Below, in pieces: positions 49,020 to 59,100 of a stretch of 64,000 nucleotides of DNA (the first letter of the stretch is position 1; the number at the start of each line of letters is the position of its first letter). The notes beneath the pieces are model-generated. The model was not told the DNA's origin, searched no databases, and saw only the letters and a list, made by a program, of their open reading frames with translations. Location: NCBI GenBank assembly GCA_949358305.1, contig OX442315.1:992001-1056000 (forward strand), given 5' to 3'. This stretch comes from Strigamia acuminata (lineage: Eukaryota; Arthropoda; Chilopoda; Geophilomorpha; Linotaeniidae). The translations under genes and the position numbers were made by a program.

Positions 49020-50234
49020 ATGGACGAAATGGCAAGCAAATTTGATCGGATGGATGTGCGTAGTGACAGTGACAGGAAGGCAGAGGAAGATAAAAAGAAA
49101 TATGCAGGACCATTAACAAAGGGTGAAGAAGGCTTATTGCGTCGTCGTCGTAAGAATCGACAATTGAAACGAGATAAGAAAGCACAAAAGAAGAAAGTGT
49201 TTGACGAGCAATCGAAAAGGATCCGGGAAGAAGAAATGCGTCACACCGTTGATCGAAACAAACGCCGATTAGATGATTTGCGAATGGAGCACCGGAATAT
49301 GGTCAACGCCATTAGAGCCAGGAAATTAAAAGGAGTGATGGGATTGCCCGACTATCAGTTGTGGAGAACAGGGGCGAATGCTTTGCTGATCCAGGAGGCG
49401 AAGATAAGAAAAAACATTCTAAAAGCCATCGCCCTAGCGAGAAGAGAGTCCTTCCAGGACCCTAGTGTAGTATTTCCTACTCCTATACGGGTATACCGTG
49501 TGGAGTTGGACGCTGCACGACAGGTCCAGGCTCTCGGACTTGCATTAGATTATAGTAATGCGCCAAAATACGACTTAGCATTCGACGCCGTAGGATGTCC
49601 GCCGATTAAAGTCATGAACTATCAGATGGCAGCATTAGGCGACCTAACGCCGGGACGACAGAGCTGGACGTATGACAGCGTCGTTGATCACTACCTCCAA
49701 CTGTTAGAAGAGCGATATCCCATATTGGCACCATTTCAATCTGAGTGGGTCTTCAAAATGGTGGACCCAGCTAAACGAAAGGAAGCGATCTATTGGCTAA
49801 TGAAGAGACTTCCAAGTGCTCAAAAGAAGATTTGGGTGTTTCCAGTTCCTATTGAAGAGCATTGGCAGCTTTTCATGGTGGATTGGCGGAAAAAGCCAAC
49901 CCAATACGTGCTTTATGACCCAAACGGACCAATAGAGCGCACATATCCAAAGTGGGAATCTTTAAGGTACTCGTTGATGGATGCAGGAGTAAAGTTTCCA
50001 AACAAATTCATACGTTGGGACCCGCCACGTATGCACCAATTGGATAATGACAGCTGTGGCCCAACCATACTCTACTTCATTAGAAGATACGTTGAAGACC
50101 GTGACTTAATGCAGTTTGGGGAGCCATGTGAGTTACGCTTACGATTTGTGTACGAGATTGCAAATCGTGAAATTCTCCCATTCGAATTGATCAAGGAAGA
50201 AGATAAGAAGGATCAAGCGGAAGGAGGAGAGTGA
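49020..50234 (+). CDS. Gyp-A1 third ORF: Ulp1/C48-like cysteine protease
   Basis: 404 codons, intact, ATG start. Residues 34-90 are strongly basic and coiled (LLRRRRKNRQLKRDKK), a probable nuclear or RNA-binding segment. Residues about 215-360 form a peptidase C48 (Ulp1/SENP, SUMO-protease) domain: the entry helix SWTYDSVVDHYLQLLEERYP, then His281 in EEHWQLFMVDW, Asp300 in VLYDPNG, Gln340 in MHQLDNDSCG and Cys346. Spacings are H-19-D-40-Q-6-C; yeast Ulp1 is H514, D531, Q574, C580. All four catalytic residues are present, so it may be active as a SUMO or ubiquitin-like protease. It could mature Gag/Pol or deconjugate host proteins; neither is shown. An adenain-type (C5) protease is less likely given the Q-x5-C-G pattern. 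Confidence 0.85.
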   Translation: MDEMASKFDRMDVRSDSDRKAEEDKKKYAGPLTKGEEGLLRRRRKNRQLKRDKKAQKKKVFDEQSKRIREEEMRHTVDRNKRRLDDLRMEHRNMVNAIRARKLKGVMGLPDYQLWRTGANALLIQEAKIRKNILKAIALARRESFQDPSVVFPTPIRVYRVELDAARQVQALGLALDYSNAPKYDLAFDAVGCPPIKVMNYQMAALGDLTPGRQSWTYDSVVDHYLQLLEERYPILAPFQSEWVFKMVDPAKRKEAIYWLMKRLPSAQKKIWVFPVPIEEHWQLFMVDWRKKPTQYVLYDPNGPIERTYPKWESLRYSLMDAGVKFPNKFIRWDPPRMHQLDNDSCGPTILYFIRRYVEDRDLMQFGEPCELRLRFVYEIANREILPFELIKEEDKKDQAEGGE

Positions 50235-50642
50235 AGTGAACTTTAACTTCTTTAAGTGAATAAGTGTAAAATCAACACGAACTTTGAACATTTTTTTTTT
50301 TTTGTGTGTGTTTTTTTTATTTTATAGAAAATTGAAAACTGGAGAGAAAAAAAAAAAGTAATATAAAACAAAAAACCAAAAAGTGTTATCATTGATGAAA
50401 AGTGTTAATTTTATTTAATTTTAAACTTTGAATATTGTTTCCAATGTAAAAGTGTAATAAAAAGTGATTGTGACATTTATAAACATTGAAAAGTGTGTTA
50501 TATTATATTTTTGTAAAAATAAGGATGATGGAAAGAGATTCTCAAAATTGTAAAATTGAGTTTATGATTTGAATTTTTTTAATGTGAAAGGAGATGCGTT
50601 AGTTAGAACAATTCATTGTTTTTCGAGAGACCGAAAAAATTA
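50235..50642 (+). other. Gyp-A1 3' untranslated region
   Basis: AT-rich with T- and A-runs, no ORF. The A2 counterpart (60555-60950) is nearly the same. Confidence 0.6.
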
Positions 50643-50653
50643 AAGGGGGGGGC
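50643..50653 (+). other. Gyp-A1 polypurine tract
   Basis: AAGGGGGGGGC immediately before TGTTACGCGG. Confidence 0.8.
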
Positions 50654-51155
50654 TGTTACGCGGTAGAGCCGTACCGTGTATCGGCTGGCTCTGCTCGCTC
50701 TGTTTAGGCATTTAATGCAATGAATTCTCACTAGACGGCGCTGTGCACCTAATTAGATGCACAGACCGTTCAACTTAGTTGATAGGGGGAATAGGAGTTT
50801 ACTTAGTGAGTTGATTAAGCCAGAGAGCTCAGATCTCTTTTGATTCTCAAACTTTTACCTTCACCTACTACTGCCAGCCGGTTGATGGTCAGGCAGGACT
50901 AGGTTTCCTAAATTGAATTGAATTGACAACAGCATCATCCTTATTTAGTTATTTATTTGATTTGAATGAATGATTTATATTTTAGGTTAATAAATGAACA
51001 AATGTAATAAGAGCTGTTGACCGAACATTTACATTAGTAAATGTCCGACTTTGAACAATAAAGCCAATAGGCATTTTACATATAAAACCCTGTGTCATTC
51101 TTGATTAAATTCATGTCACGTAGGACTAAATCAATCCCCATTTAGCCACGTAACA
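50654..51155 (+). repeat. Gyp-A1 3' LTR
   Basis: 502 bp, TGTTACG...CGTAACA, followed by TSD ATAT. A CTCF-like TCACTAGACGGCGCTG lies at 50728-50743. Confidence 0.92.
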
Positions 51156-51159
51156 ATAT

Positions 51160-52269
51160 AACGGTCGTATACAGTACGACCTTGCTAAATGAAAGTAGGT
51201 CCCTCAGCTAACTGGCCTCAGTCCGCTGCAGGATGGCTGTTGTAAACAGCCCACGCAGGTTCCCGTCTTTCTACGATTGGTCCTTCCGCTCGTTAAAGGT
51301 CGGTAAAGGCCTAATGCACAGGTGACACGCCGGGTTGGTAGCCCGTGAGTAATATCTTCAGATGTTGCGAGAAACAACTACCTGGATAATGGTAATCCAA
51401 CGGCAGTGGCCGATTAATATTTTACCCGGTGCTCGATCAGTGGATCCCGCCATCGTAAGGCATGCTGGCGGATGGAGGAGTCAAATCCTCCCGCGATGGT
51501 TCTCTCGACCGTCGTGACGGTCCCCGCCCCATTGTACCCTCCGGGTTAGTAACCCGTGAACGATATATAAAATATGTCGTGTTAAACAAATTACTCGGGC
51601 ATTGGTAACCCTGTATTGGCAATATCTTTTAAACCCGGTAAGTCCATAGAAATGTTTACCTGGTGGTTGGTACCACCGATAGCGAGTTAAAGCACACAAT
51701 TAAATACTCGGCGCCTGATCACGAGATCTTGTCGTCGTAAGGCATGCTGGCGGATGGAGTCTCAACAACTCCCGCGACGTTCTCTCAATTGTCGTGACGG
51801 TCCCCGCCCAATTAATATTTATACAACAATTCATTTGTTGTATTCCACTAATTACTTTACTTTTATTCATTTGGAACATGGAATATTCTGCTGAATATTC
51901 CTATTTATGCGAAGGATTCTTCGCATTATTAGATACTCGAGCTGCGGACCAAATACGTCTCCGTAGCGATATTTGTGACGATGCCGCAAGTCAGCCGTAT
52001 CCCTCTGGCTTCGCCCGGATCCTCAACCAGTTGATGCCGCCCGTTTACACGCGTCAAGAACCCATCTTTTGTTGTTAATATTTAGTAATAAATATGTTAT
52101 GTCACACTAAAACTGTAAGTTACTTCTACTTGATCACATATTCATGTTTGTAAAGGCTTCCGTAGCTTATCTCGGTTAGGTTGTTGCTAAACTTAGCAAC
52201 GTCTTGTATAAACCGAAAGTATCTATCTTAAAAGGACTAATAAATTAGCCCAAAAGTAGAATCGTCACA
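51160..52269 (+). repeat. Gyp-B2 5' LTR, remainder
   Basis: Resumes the LTR interrupted at 30032 and ends GAATCGTCACA. Hairpin modules at 51451-51530 (stem GGAGGA with TCCTCC) and 51734-51810 (stem GGAGT with ACTCC), and CGGGTTACTAACCCG-type small stems around 51330 and 51545. Confidence 0.9.
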
Positions 52270-52271
52270 AG

Positions 52272-52289
52272 TGGAGGTTCTACCGAGAT
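52272..52289 (+). other. Gyp-B2 primer-binding site (tRNA-Gln-like)
   Basis: TGGAGGTTCTACCGAGAT, the same as in B1. Confidence 0.65.
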
Positions 52290-53394
52290 AGGCTGCCAAA
52301 TTTTAAATAAAATTTGAAGTTTTGTATGTCTATGGTGAATCCGAGTAGTGTAACGTTTATGGTGATTTTTGTGTGTAAAAAATAAATTTCGTTTGAAATT
52401 TATATGTGTTTAATATATTTTTATTTTAGAACATCTTGCCAAGTTAATAAGTATAACTCACTTTATTCTGTTTTCTCCGCAGTGGAAATTGTTTGTTTTA
52501 ACAAAATAATAAATTCTACCGCGTGGTCAGGCCTAAAGGCCTAACCCCGAGAACGAAAAAATCTTGCCCGAACTTGCTAAAGTTGACCCCGCCCGGGTGG
52601 CATCATTTTGTCGTCGACAATATGACAAAACCACGCGGTTGGGCCTAATTTTTGAAAAGTTCGACTTTGACGGAATTCTTAAAGAATTCTATCAATTTGA
52701 CAATCACTTTATTTTTGGAATGTTTTAAATAAGTAATTTTGCTTGAGACTTCAAGTTAAACCTAAATTTATTTGCCTAAATAAATTAGAAAGAAAATTGA
52801 CATTTTCTCCGAGAAGTAAAATTTATATTTTATTTAGAATAGGTTTATCTTATTTTACAGACTTGATCTACTTTAAAATGTTGGTTGAAAATCGTGATCT
52901 CAAGCCATTGAAATCGGATTTTATGAATGGAATACCATTCGGATGTTGGCGAAGAAGAATTCTCGCTGTTGTGTTGCCTAGCAACCCGTGTTGTGCAGAA
53001 AAGCCGTCGATTCAAACGAATCGGCACGTCTTTTGAAATTACGAGTTTTAAAACTTTAAAAAATTTTCATAAAGGTGATCATTTATTTATTAATAAATAC
53101 GGTGATATTTTAAAATACTTTGAAAAGTATCCATTTTGTTTGGTGACTACGTCATAAAACTGGAATCTGTCAAGATTACGGTTCCACGAACTTGGTGATT
53201 TCCACCAATCTCGGACGAGATTGGACTCTCGCGAAACTGGCATTGATACTTGACAAATCAGAGAGGTGTATTGAAGTACCCATACTTCCTTTCGAACTAG
53301 TGTGACCACTGCTTCGTTTGCAATCCTCCTGAACGTTTGCAACTTCATCGTTATCTCTCAGACTTAGGAAATTTTCTTAGTTTTAGGTTTAGTT
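52290..53394 (+). other. Gyp-B2 5' leader
   Basis: No ORF. GC-rich stem region 52519-52638 (CCGCGTGG with CCACGCGG) and module TTGCCTAGCAACC plus GTCGATTCAAACGAATCG near 52976-53023, both conserved in B1. Confidence 0.6.
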
Positions 53395-53808
53395 ATGACT
53401 AATAACCAGCATCACATGAACACCCGTGGTAAGGAAAGAACTTGTTTGACCGGTGGAATGAATCTATCCGGGTTTGTACCTGTTCCTACTGGAATAGAAG
53501 AAGTGGGAAACCACGCGGTCCACAATGGCGTTTCAAATGAAACAGCCGGACCATCTGGTGAAAATAGGATTCCACGTGAACCCACTCCGCCTGGAGAAGA
53601 GGAATGCATTCCTGAAGGTTCTCATTTAGGCCGAGGCGGTCTATTATTTTGTCAGGATCACGGTTTGAACCCAAACCAATTTAGATCTTTGACCGAAGTA
53701 TTAGATTTCGTGCACGCACGTCGTGCTACGTCGGAACATTTTAATTCCCCAGCCAGCCAAAGATTAAATAATTTTAGTCCCACTCCTTCGACGCCTATTT
53801 CTAGATAT
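53395..53808 (+). pseudogene. gag: Gyp-B2 gag, 5' part, interrupted by Gyp-A2
   Basis: 138 codons matching B1 gag residues 1-138 (MTNNQHHMNTRGK...) at over 90%, up to STPISRY. Reading into the A2 LTR gives a short unrelated tail. The ORF resumes in phase at 61463. Confidence 0.92.
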
Positions 53809-54302
53809 TGTTACGCGGTAGAGCCGTACCGTGTATCGGCTGGCTCTGCTCGCTCTGTTTAGGCATTTAATGCAATGAATTCTCACTAGACGGCGCTGTG
53901 CACCTAATTAGATGCACAGACCGTTCAACTTAGTTAATAGGGGGAATAGGAGTTTACTTAGTGAGTTGATTAAGCCAGAGAGCTCAGATCTCTTTTGATT
54001 CTCAAACTGTTACCTTCACCTACTACTGCCAGCCGGTTGACGGTCAGGCAGGACTAGGTTTTCCTGAATTGAATTGAATAAACAACAGCATCATCCTTAT
54101 TTGATTTGAATGAACCATTTATGTGTTTTAGGTTTAATAAATGAACAAATGTAATAAGAGCTGATGACCGAACATTTACATTAGTAAATGTCCGACTTTG
54201 AATAATAAAGCCAACAGGCATTTTACATATAAAACCCTGTGTCATTCTTGATTAACTTCATGTCACGTAGGACTAAATCAATCCCCATTTAGCCACGTAA
54301 CA
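53809..54302 (+). repeat. Gyp-A2 5' LTR
   Basis: 494 bp, TGTTACG...CGTAACA, CTCF-like motif at 53883-53898. Confidence 0.95.
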
Positions 54303-54304
54303 AC

Positions 54305-54318
54305 TGGTGGAGATGCGG
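54305..54318 (+). other. Gyp-A2 primer-binding site (tRNA-Ala-like)
   Basis: TGGTGGAGATGCGG, two bases inside the LTR, complementary to the insect-type tRNA-Ala 3' end (...CCGCATCTCCACCA). Confidence 0.7.
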
Positions 54319-54844
54319 TCTCGATTGTGGCCCGTTTAGAATTAAAATCCCATTAAAATTGGATTAAAATTGCCAAAATAATTTAATAAAATTCTAGAAA
54401 TAAAAACTTGAAAATTGCTGATTTTATAGCAATTATCTTGAATGACTCAGAGTTGGTAAAAACAAGTGAAGTCACAGCTTGAATATTTAATGTCATTGTG
54501 TGAAATAATTTGCATTTTGGAAATGAAAATAGAGTTTAATTGTTTATTAGGGATTAATAAATTGATTTACAATTGTTATATTTAGAATAAATAAAATATA
54601 TAGTGTATAAATACTAATTTTGATATTTATTTACAGGAAATTTTGTGAATTTATAGGAATTGAAAAATTGTTTTGAAATGTTATTGTTGGATTATTTTCT
54701 TTGTAATTTTGAGTGTAATATTTATGTATTATATGCTAATAACACTTTAAGTTTTCAGGGAATGAATTCGTGTTAGTGTATTCAGTGTTTAGAAAGAGAT
54801 TAGTGCTAGTGAAGTGAATAAAAAGGGCAATATAAGGCTTCATA
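54319..54844 (+). other. Gyp-A2 5' leader
   Basis: AT-rich, no ORF or conserved stem recognised. A1 lost this segment, so no comparison is possible. Confidence 0.5.
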
Positions 54845-56176
54845 GTGGATAAGCCAGTGAAATTGTCACAATTCAACTTGGATAATCTTCAGGATCTACA
54901 AAATTTGCAGTCACCTGAACCAAATTTGGAAAATATCACCACTAGAAGAAGTAAAAACGCTAAATCCGAATCTGGCACTGAACCTCAGAAGGAAGATAAA
55001 GAAGTCCGATCTCAACCTCCATCAATACTACAGAAATTGGATTTTGCAACTCCAGCAATAAAATTAATTCCACAAAAAGGTTTAGAAGAAATAATAAAGA
55101 CATTTACACCAGTAAAAACTAAACCAGTTCCAACCCTAATTGAACCAAATTTTCCAAAAATGACATCATCACAGACTCCAACGGACGTATTGACCGACTT
55201 GCTGAAGAGTTTGGTAGTGCAGAAGCGACCTGTTGTCACTTACGATACAGAAAAAGGCAACATCGACCAATGGCTTGTGGCATATGAAGCTACAATAGGA
55301 ACAGACGATGAGAGAGTAAAACATCTAGCATTAGCCTTAAAGACTGATGGATTGGCATGGTTTGTGGAACAATTAAAGAAGAATCCGACATGGAAATGGA
55401 CGGATTGGAAACCACAGATCGAGAAAAAATTTAGAAGAAGCCAAGAAAATGTTTACAATACTCTCCACTTCATGAAACACAAAGAGGGTACAGCAGATGC
55501 CTTCATGAAGAAAGTCTTGGCCGAATGTGCGTTTATTCTGCCAGAAATGACTGAAACTCAGAAAATAAATTACGTTTACCAAGGTTTGAAGCCTGCAATG
55601 CAGAAAATGATGATAACAGTATTTCCATCAACGTTAGAAGAAATGGAACAGAGACTTAAATTGTATGAAAGTCATAAAACAGAAGAACCAGCGGATCTAC
55701 TGCTCACAATGTTCAAAAAAGTTGTAGATGAAAAGGTGAACCCTACGACAACAGGTATACTGTCTGGAACAGGGGGATCCCCAGTAAGCTACGCCGAGTT
55801 ACTAGCTGAAAATATCAAATTAAAACAGCAAAAGCTCGTAAGTGAGTCAGTAGAGCCACAACAATTGGTTCCATTATTCATACAAGGCGAGTGGTATATT
55901 CCAGCATCGCAGCGCGGACAGAACTTTAGAGGTAGATACAACAGAGGTAGACAGCGGTCAAATAGCAGTCCGACAACAACGCGTCCATGTGGATGTTGGC
56001 ATCGTTATGGTTGTGAACATAACACATCAGCGCCACAGGAGCAACAATCTCAAGAAAATAGAGGGAACCCAAACAACAGAAGGTGGTTTAAGAAGAAAAG
56101 GATACAAGGGGCTGGTAAAACTAACCCTAATCCTAAGCAGAACCCACAACAAGGTCAACAGGAAGAGGAAAACTAG
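54845..56176 (+). CDS. gag: Gyp-A2 Gag
   Basis: 443 codons in the open frame, almost the same as A1 gag from codon 12 on. The frame opens just after a TAA and has no ATG until codon 106 (55160, MTSSQTPTDV). Either Gag starts at 55160 (338 residues, which keeps the whole capsid core and RG-rich tail), or a non-AUG codon such as the GTG at 54845 is used, or splicing supplies the start. Strong conservation of the upstream 105 codons between A1 and A2 favours translation of the longer form. No CCHC knuckle; CGCWHRYGCEH is at about 383-393. Confidence 0.85.
   Translation: MDKPVKLSQFNLDNLQDLQNLQSPEPNLENITTRRSKNAKSESGTEPQKEDKEVRSQPPSILQKLDFATPAIKLIPQKGLEEIIKTFTPVKTKPVPTLIEPNFPKMTSSQTPTDVLTDLLKSLVVQKRPVVTYDTEKGNIDQWLVAYEATIGTDDERVKHLALALKTDGLAWFVEQLKKNPTWKWTDWKPQIEKKFRRSQENVYNTLHFMKHKEGTADAFMKKVLAECAFILPEMTETQKINYVYQGLKPAMQKMMITVFPSTLEEMEQRLKLYESHKTEEPADLLLTMFKKVVDEKVNPTTTGILSGTGGSPVSYAELLAENIKLKQQKLVSESVEPQQLVPLFIQGEWYIPASQRGQNFRGRYNRGRQRSNSSPTTTRPCGCWHRYGCEHNTSAPQEQQSQENRGNPNNRRWFKKKRIQGAGKTNPNPKQNPQQGQQEEEN
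56167..56173 (+). promoter_or_regulatory. Gyp-A possible -1 frameshift site G GAA AAC
   Basis: Just before the gag TAG, with pol in the -1 frame. Only the A-site half (AAAAC) fits the slippery rule, so this is weaker than in Gyp-B and Gyp-D. The same heptamer is in A1 at 44650-44656. Confidence 0.4.
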
Positions 56177-59100
56177 TGGGTCGGCCACAAAGAAGATGTC
56201 ACCATCAACAAGGAAGATGTTGTCATCCAAAGAAGAAAAGAAAAAGTAGAAAAGAAAAGATAATCGTAGTCGAAATGAACATTTCAGAATCTCTATTGGA
56301 AATTCCAGTAATAGTGAACAACATGGAAGTCAAGGCAGTTATGGACACTGGAGGAAAACGCAATGTTATCAGCGAAGAGCTTGCTGAAGCTTTACAGTTG
56401 AAATACCCGCCAAGCCCAAATATACGATTACAAGGGGTAAGCGGAGAACTTGTGACTCCAATAGGAAAAGCCAAGATGAACATTACAATTGGTGAATTAA
56501 CATACAGGATCGAGGTCCTGATTGTTAAAGGATTTCATTACGAACTACTGCTAAGTGACCCATTCATGCTGTTCGCGAAGTGCGTATTAGACTACGACAA
56601 ACAAAAAATCTTTGTGGGCCGAACTAGTGGAAAGGAAGTGTCATTTCCAATGAATAAAACTTTTGTTGATCAGAATTATGTTGCGAGGGTAATGAAGAAC
56701 ATCACAATTCCACCAATGCATGAGTGCATTGTTCCCATCTATTTGAATAAAGCAATAACATTGGACATGTTTGTGCAACCATTGCATAATGTTACTGACA
56801 GATTTGCTGTGATAGGTTGTAAAACTTTGACAGATTTCAAGAACGGAAAAGGCATCATTCGAGTGGCTAACCCAACCAAGAAGACAGTCTTTTTGAAGGA
56901 GAAGTCAGCAATCGCAAAAGCTTATTATGTGGTTGATGTTGGGGTGTTTGATGAAAAACAGGTACACTGTTTTGACTTTGACTCCTCAATAGCAAAAGAT
57001 AAAATGAATAAAGACCAACAAGAGCAAATGCGACAACTTCTTCAAAAGAACCAAGACAGATTTGCTGTTTCTGACAAGGATTTGGGAAGAGTTAAAGTGT
57101 ATAAGCATAAAATCGATACTGGAGACCACGAACCAATACATTTGCAACCGTATCGTCGTTCTATGAAGGAAAAAGAAGTCGAAGCAGAGGAAACAAAGAA
57201 ATTGCTTGATATGGGAGTGATAAGGGAATCAGAAAGTCCCTGGAGCGCGCCTGTATTGCTAATAAAGAAAAGAGATGGTAAGTGGAGATTTTGTGTCGAC
57301 TGGAGACGTTTGAATGCGATAACAAAGAAAATGGTGTACCCATTGCCAAGAATAGATGATACTTTAGATCAGCTGGCAGGTGCACAGTTCTTCTCCATGA
57401 TGGATCTTATTCAGGGATATTATCAAGTCGAGATAGATGAACAAGATCGTGAAAAAACAGCGTTTACCACTTCAAGCGGACATTTTGAGTTTAACGTCCT
57501 AGGAATGGGATTATGCAATAGTCCAGCAGCTTTTCAAAAGTTAATGAATAAAGTTTTAGGCAACCTCCTAGGCAAAGTTTGTATAGCGTACATTGACGAC
57601 CTTATCATTTTCTCTAAAACATTCGATCAGCATTTGAAAGATCTAGACAACGTTTTCGACAAACTTAGACAATCTAACTTAAAGGTGAAGTTGAGCAAGT
57701 GCACATTTGGAACGAACTCCATTAAGTATTTGGGACATGTAGTGGACTCCGAGGGTATATCACCAGACCCAAGGAATCTGGAATCCGTCGCGAAGTTTCC
57801 AGTTCCTACTAACCTCAAACTTCTTCGAGGATTCATAGGGCTCTGTTCGTATTACAGGAAGTTCATTCCAGGTTTTGCGGACATATCCAAGCCCTTAGTC
57901 AATTTGACGAAGAAGGACGAGAAATTTGATTGGGGCCCACCTCATGACAAGGCCTTCAAAACATTGAGGACCGCCCTTATCACCGTGCCAGTGCTTGCGC
58001 ACCCTAATTTTGAAGAACCCTTCATGGTATCGACAGACGCGAGCGCATATGGTCTTGGAGCAGTGTTGAAACAGAAGATAAACAAACAGGAACATGTGAT
58101 AGCTTATGCCAGCAGACTTCTCAGCCAAGCAGAACAGAATTACACAGCCACAGAAAGGGAATGTCTGGCCATTCTGTTTGGAATTGAAAAGTACCGACCT
58201 TATCTGTATGGTAAGAAGTTCCAGATAATTACAGACCATTCGGCACTCCAATGGCTAAAATCAGTCAAAAACCCCAATGGCAGACTAGCTAGATGGAGCC
58301 TACAGCTAGTAGACTTTGATTTCGATGTGATCTACAAGAGCGGAAAAGCGCACAAAGATGCCGACGCCTTGAGCAGAATTCCAGAGGATTTAAGCGAGGA
58401 AGAAAACGAAATAGTTCCCTCACTTTTACTCGAACAGCTCGACCTTCCTGCTGAGCAGCGTAAGGACAAGAAGCTACTGGAATTGATCACCGCAATGAAT
58501 CAAGTAGAGCAACTTCCGAAGAAGAGAAGACGTCCTCTAAAGCAGTTCGTCCTTCTCGACAATGTGTTGTTTAGGAAGAAAAATTCTTTGAATTCCCTAG
58601 ACACGGAAGTAAATCTGTTATATGTTCCGCAGCATTTGAAAACTGCAGTTCTTGAAGAAATGCATGACGGACTGACGGGTGCTCACTTGGGCCTAAACAA
58701 AACATGGAAGAGAATGAGAACAAGATTCTTTTGGCCCCGGATATATAAAGACGTTAGAAATTACGTACTTTCTTGTCCACATTGCGCGAGCTCGAAATCA
58801 ATGACGACAGCGCCAAAAGGTTTAATGCAGCCGTGGTCTACAATATCTAAGCCTTTCGAGAGGATTGGAATCGATACATTGGGAAGTTTTCCGACCTCCG
58901 ACAAGGGCAACAAGTATGTTTTCGTAATGACAGATTATTTGTCGCGGACAGTGATTGCTAGAGCAGCTCCAGCATCAACAGCGTTGGAAGCAGCTAGAAC
59001 TTTGCTTTATGAGTTAATGTTGAAGGAAGGCAGTCCGAGAGAAATCCTGAGCGATAAAGGCACAGAATACAGAAACAAAATGGTGGAAGAGGTATCAAAT

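Larger units (their letters stand above)
30033..51155 (+). mobile_element. Gyp-A1: Ty3/Gypsy element with Ulp1-like ORF, 5' end disrupted
   Basis: A 5' LTR fragment (30033-30257), then the inserted B1 (30258-43350), then gag-pol-ORF3 and the 3' LTR (50654-51155). TSD ATAT at 30029-30032 and 51156-51159 brackets both ends in the B2 LTR, proving that the distant 5' LTR fragment and the 3' LTR belong to one insertion. The rest of the 5' LTR, the PBS and the leader were deleted at the 43350 junction. Pol has a nonsense codon. Confidence 0.85.

Noticed and set aside
49020-50234. Gyp-A third ORF as an adenovirus-type (Maverick/Polinton) protease
   Set aside because: The Gln-x5-Cys-Gly arrangement and the His-to-Asp spacing fit Ulp1/C48 better, and no other Polinton genes are nearby.
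51794-52078. Sense-strand ORF in the Gyp-B LTR, also in B1 at 30442-30648 and 43072-43278
   Set aside because: Partly conserved, but the N-terminus and the end differ between copies and the Gyp-C counterpart is frameshifted; similarity is explained by LTR homology.
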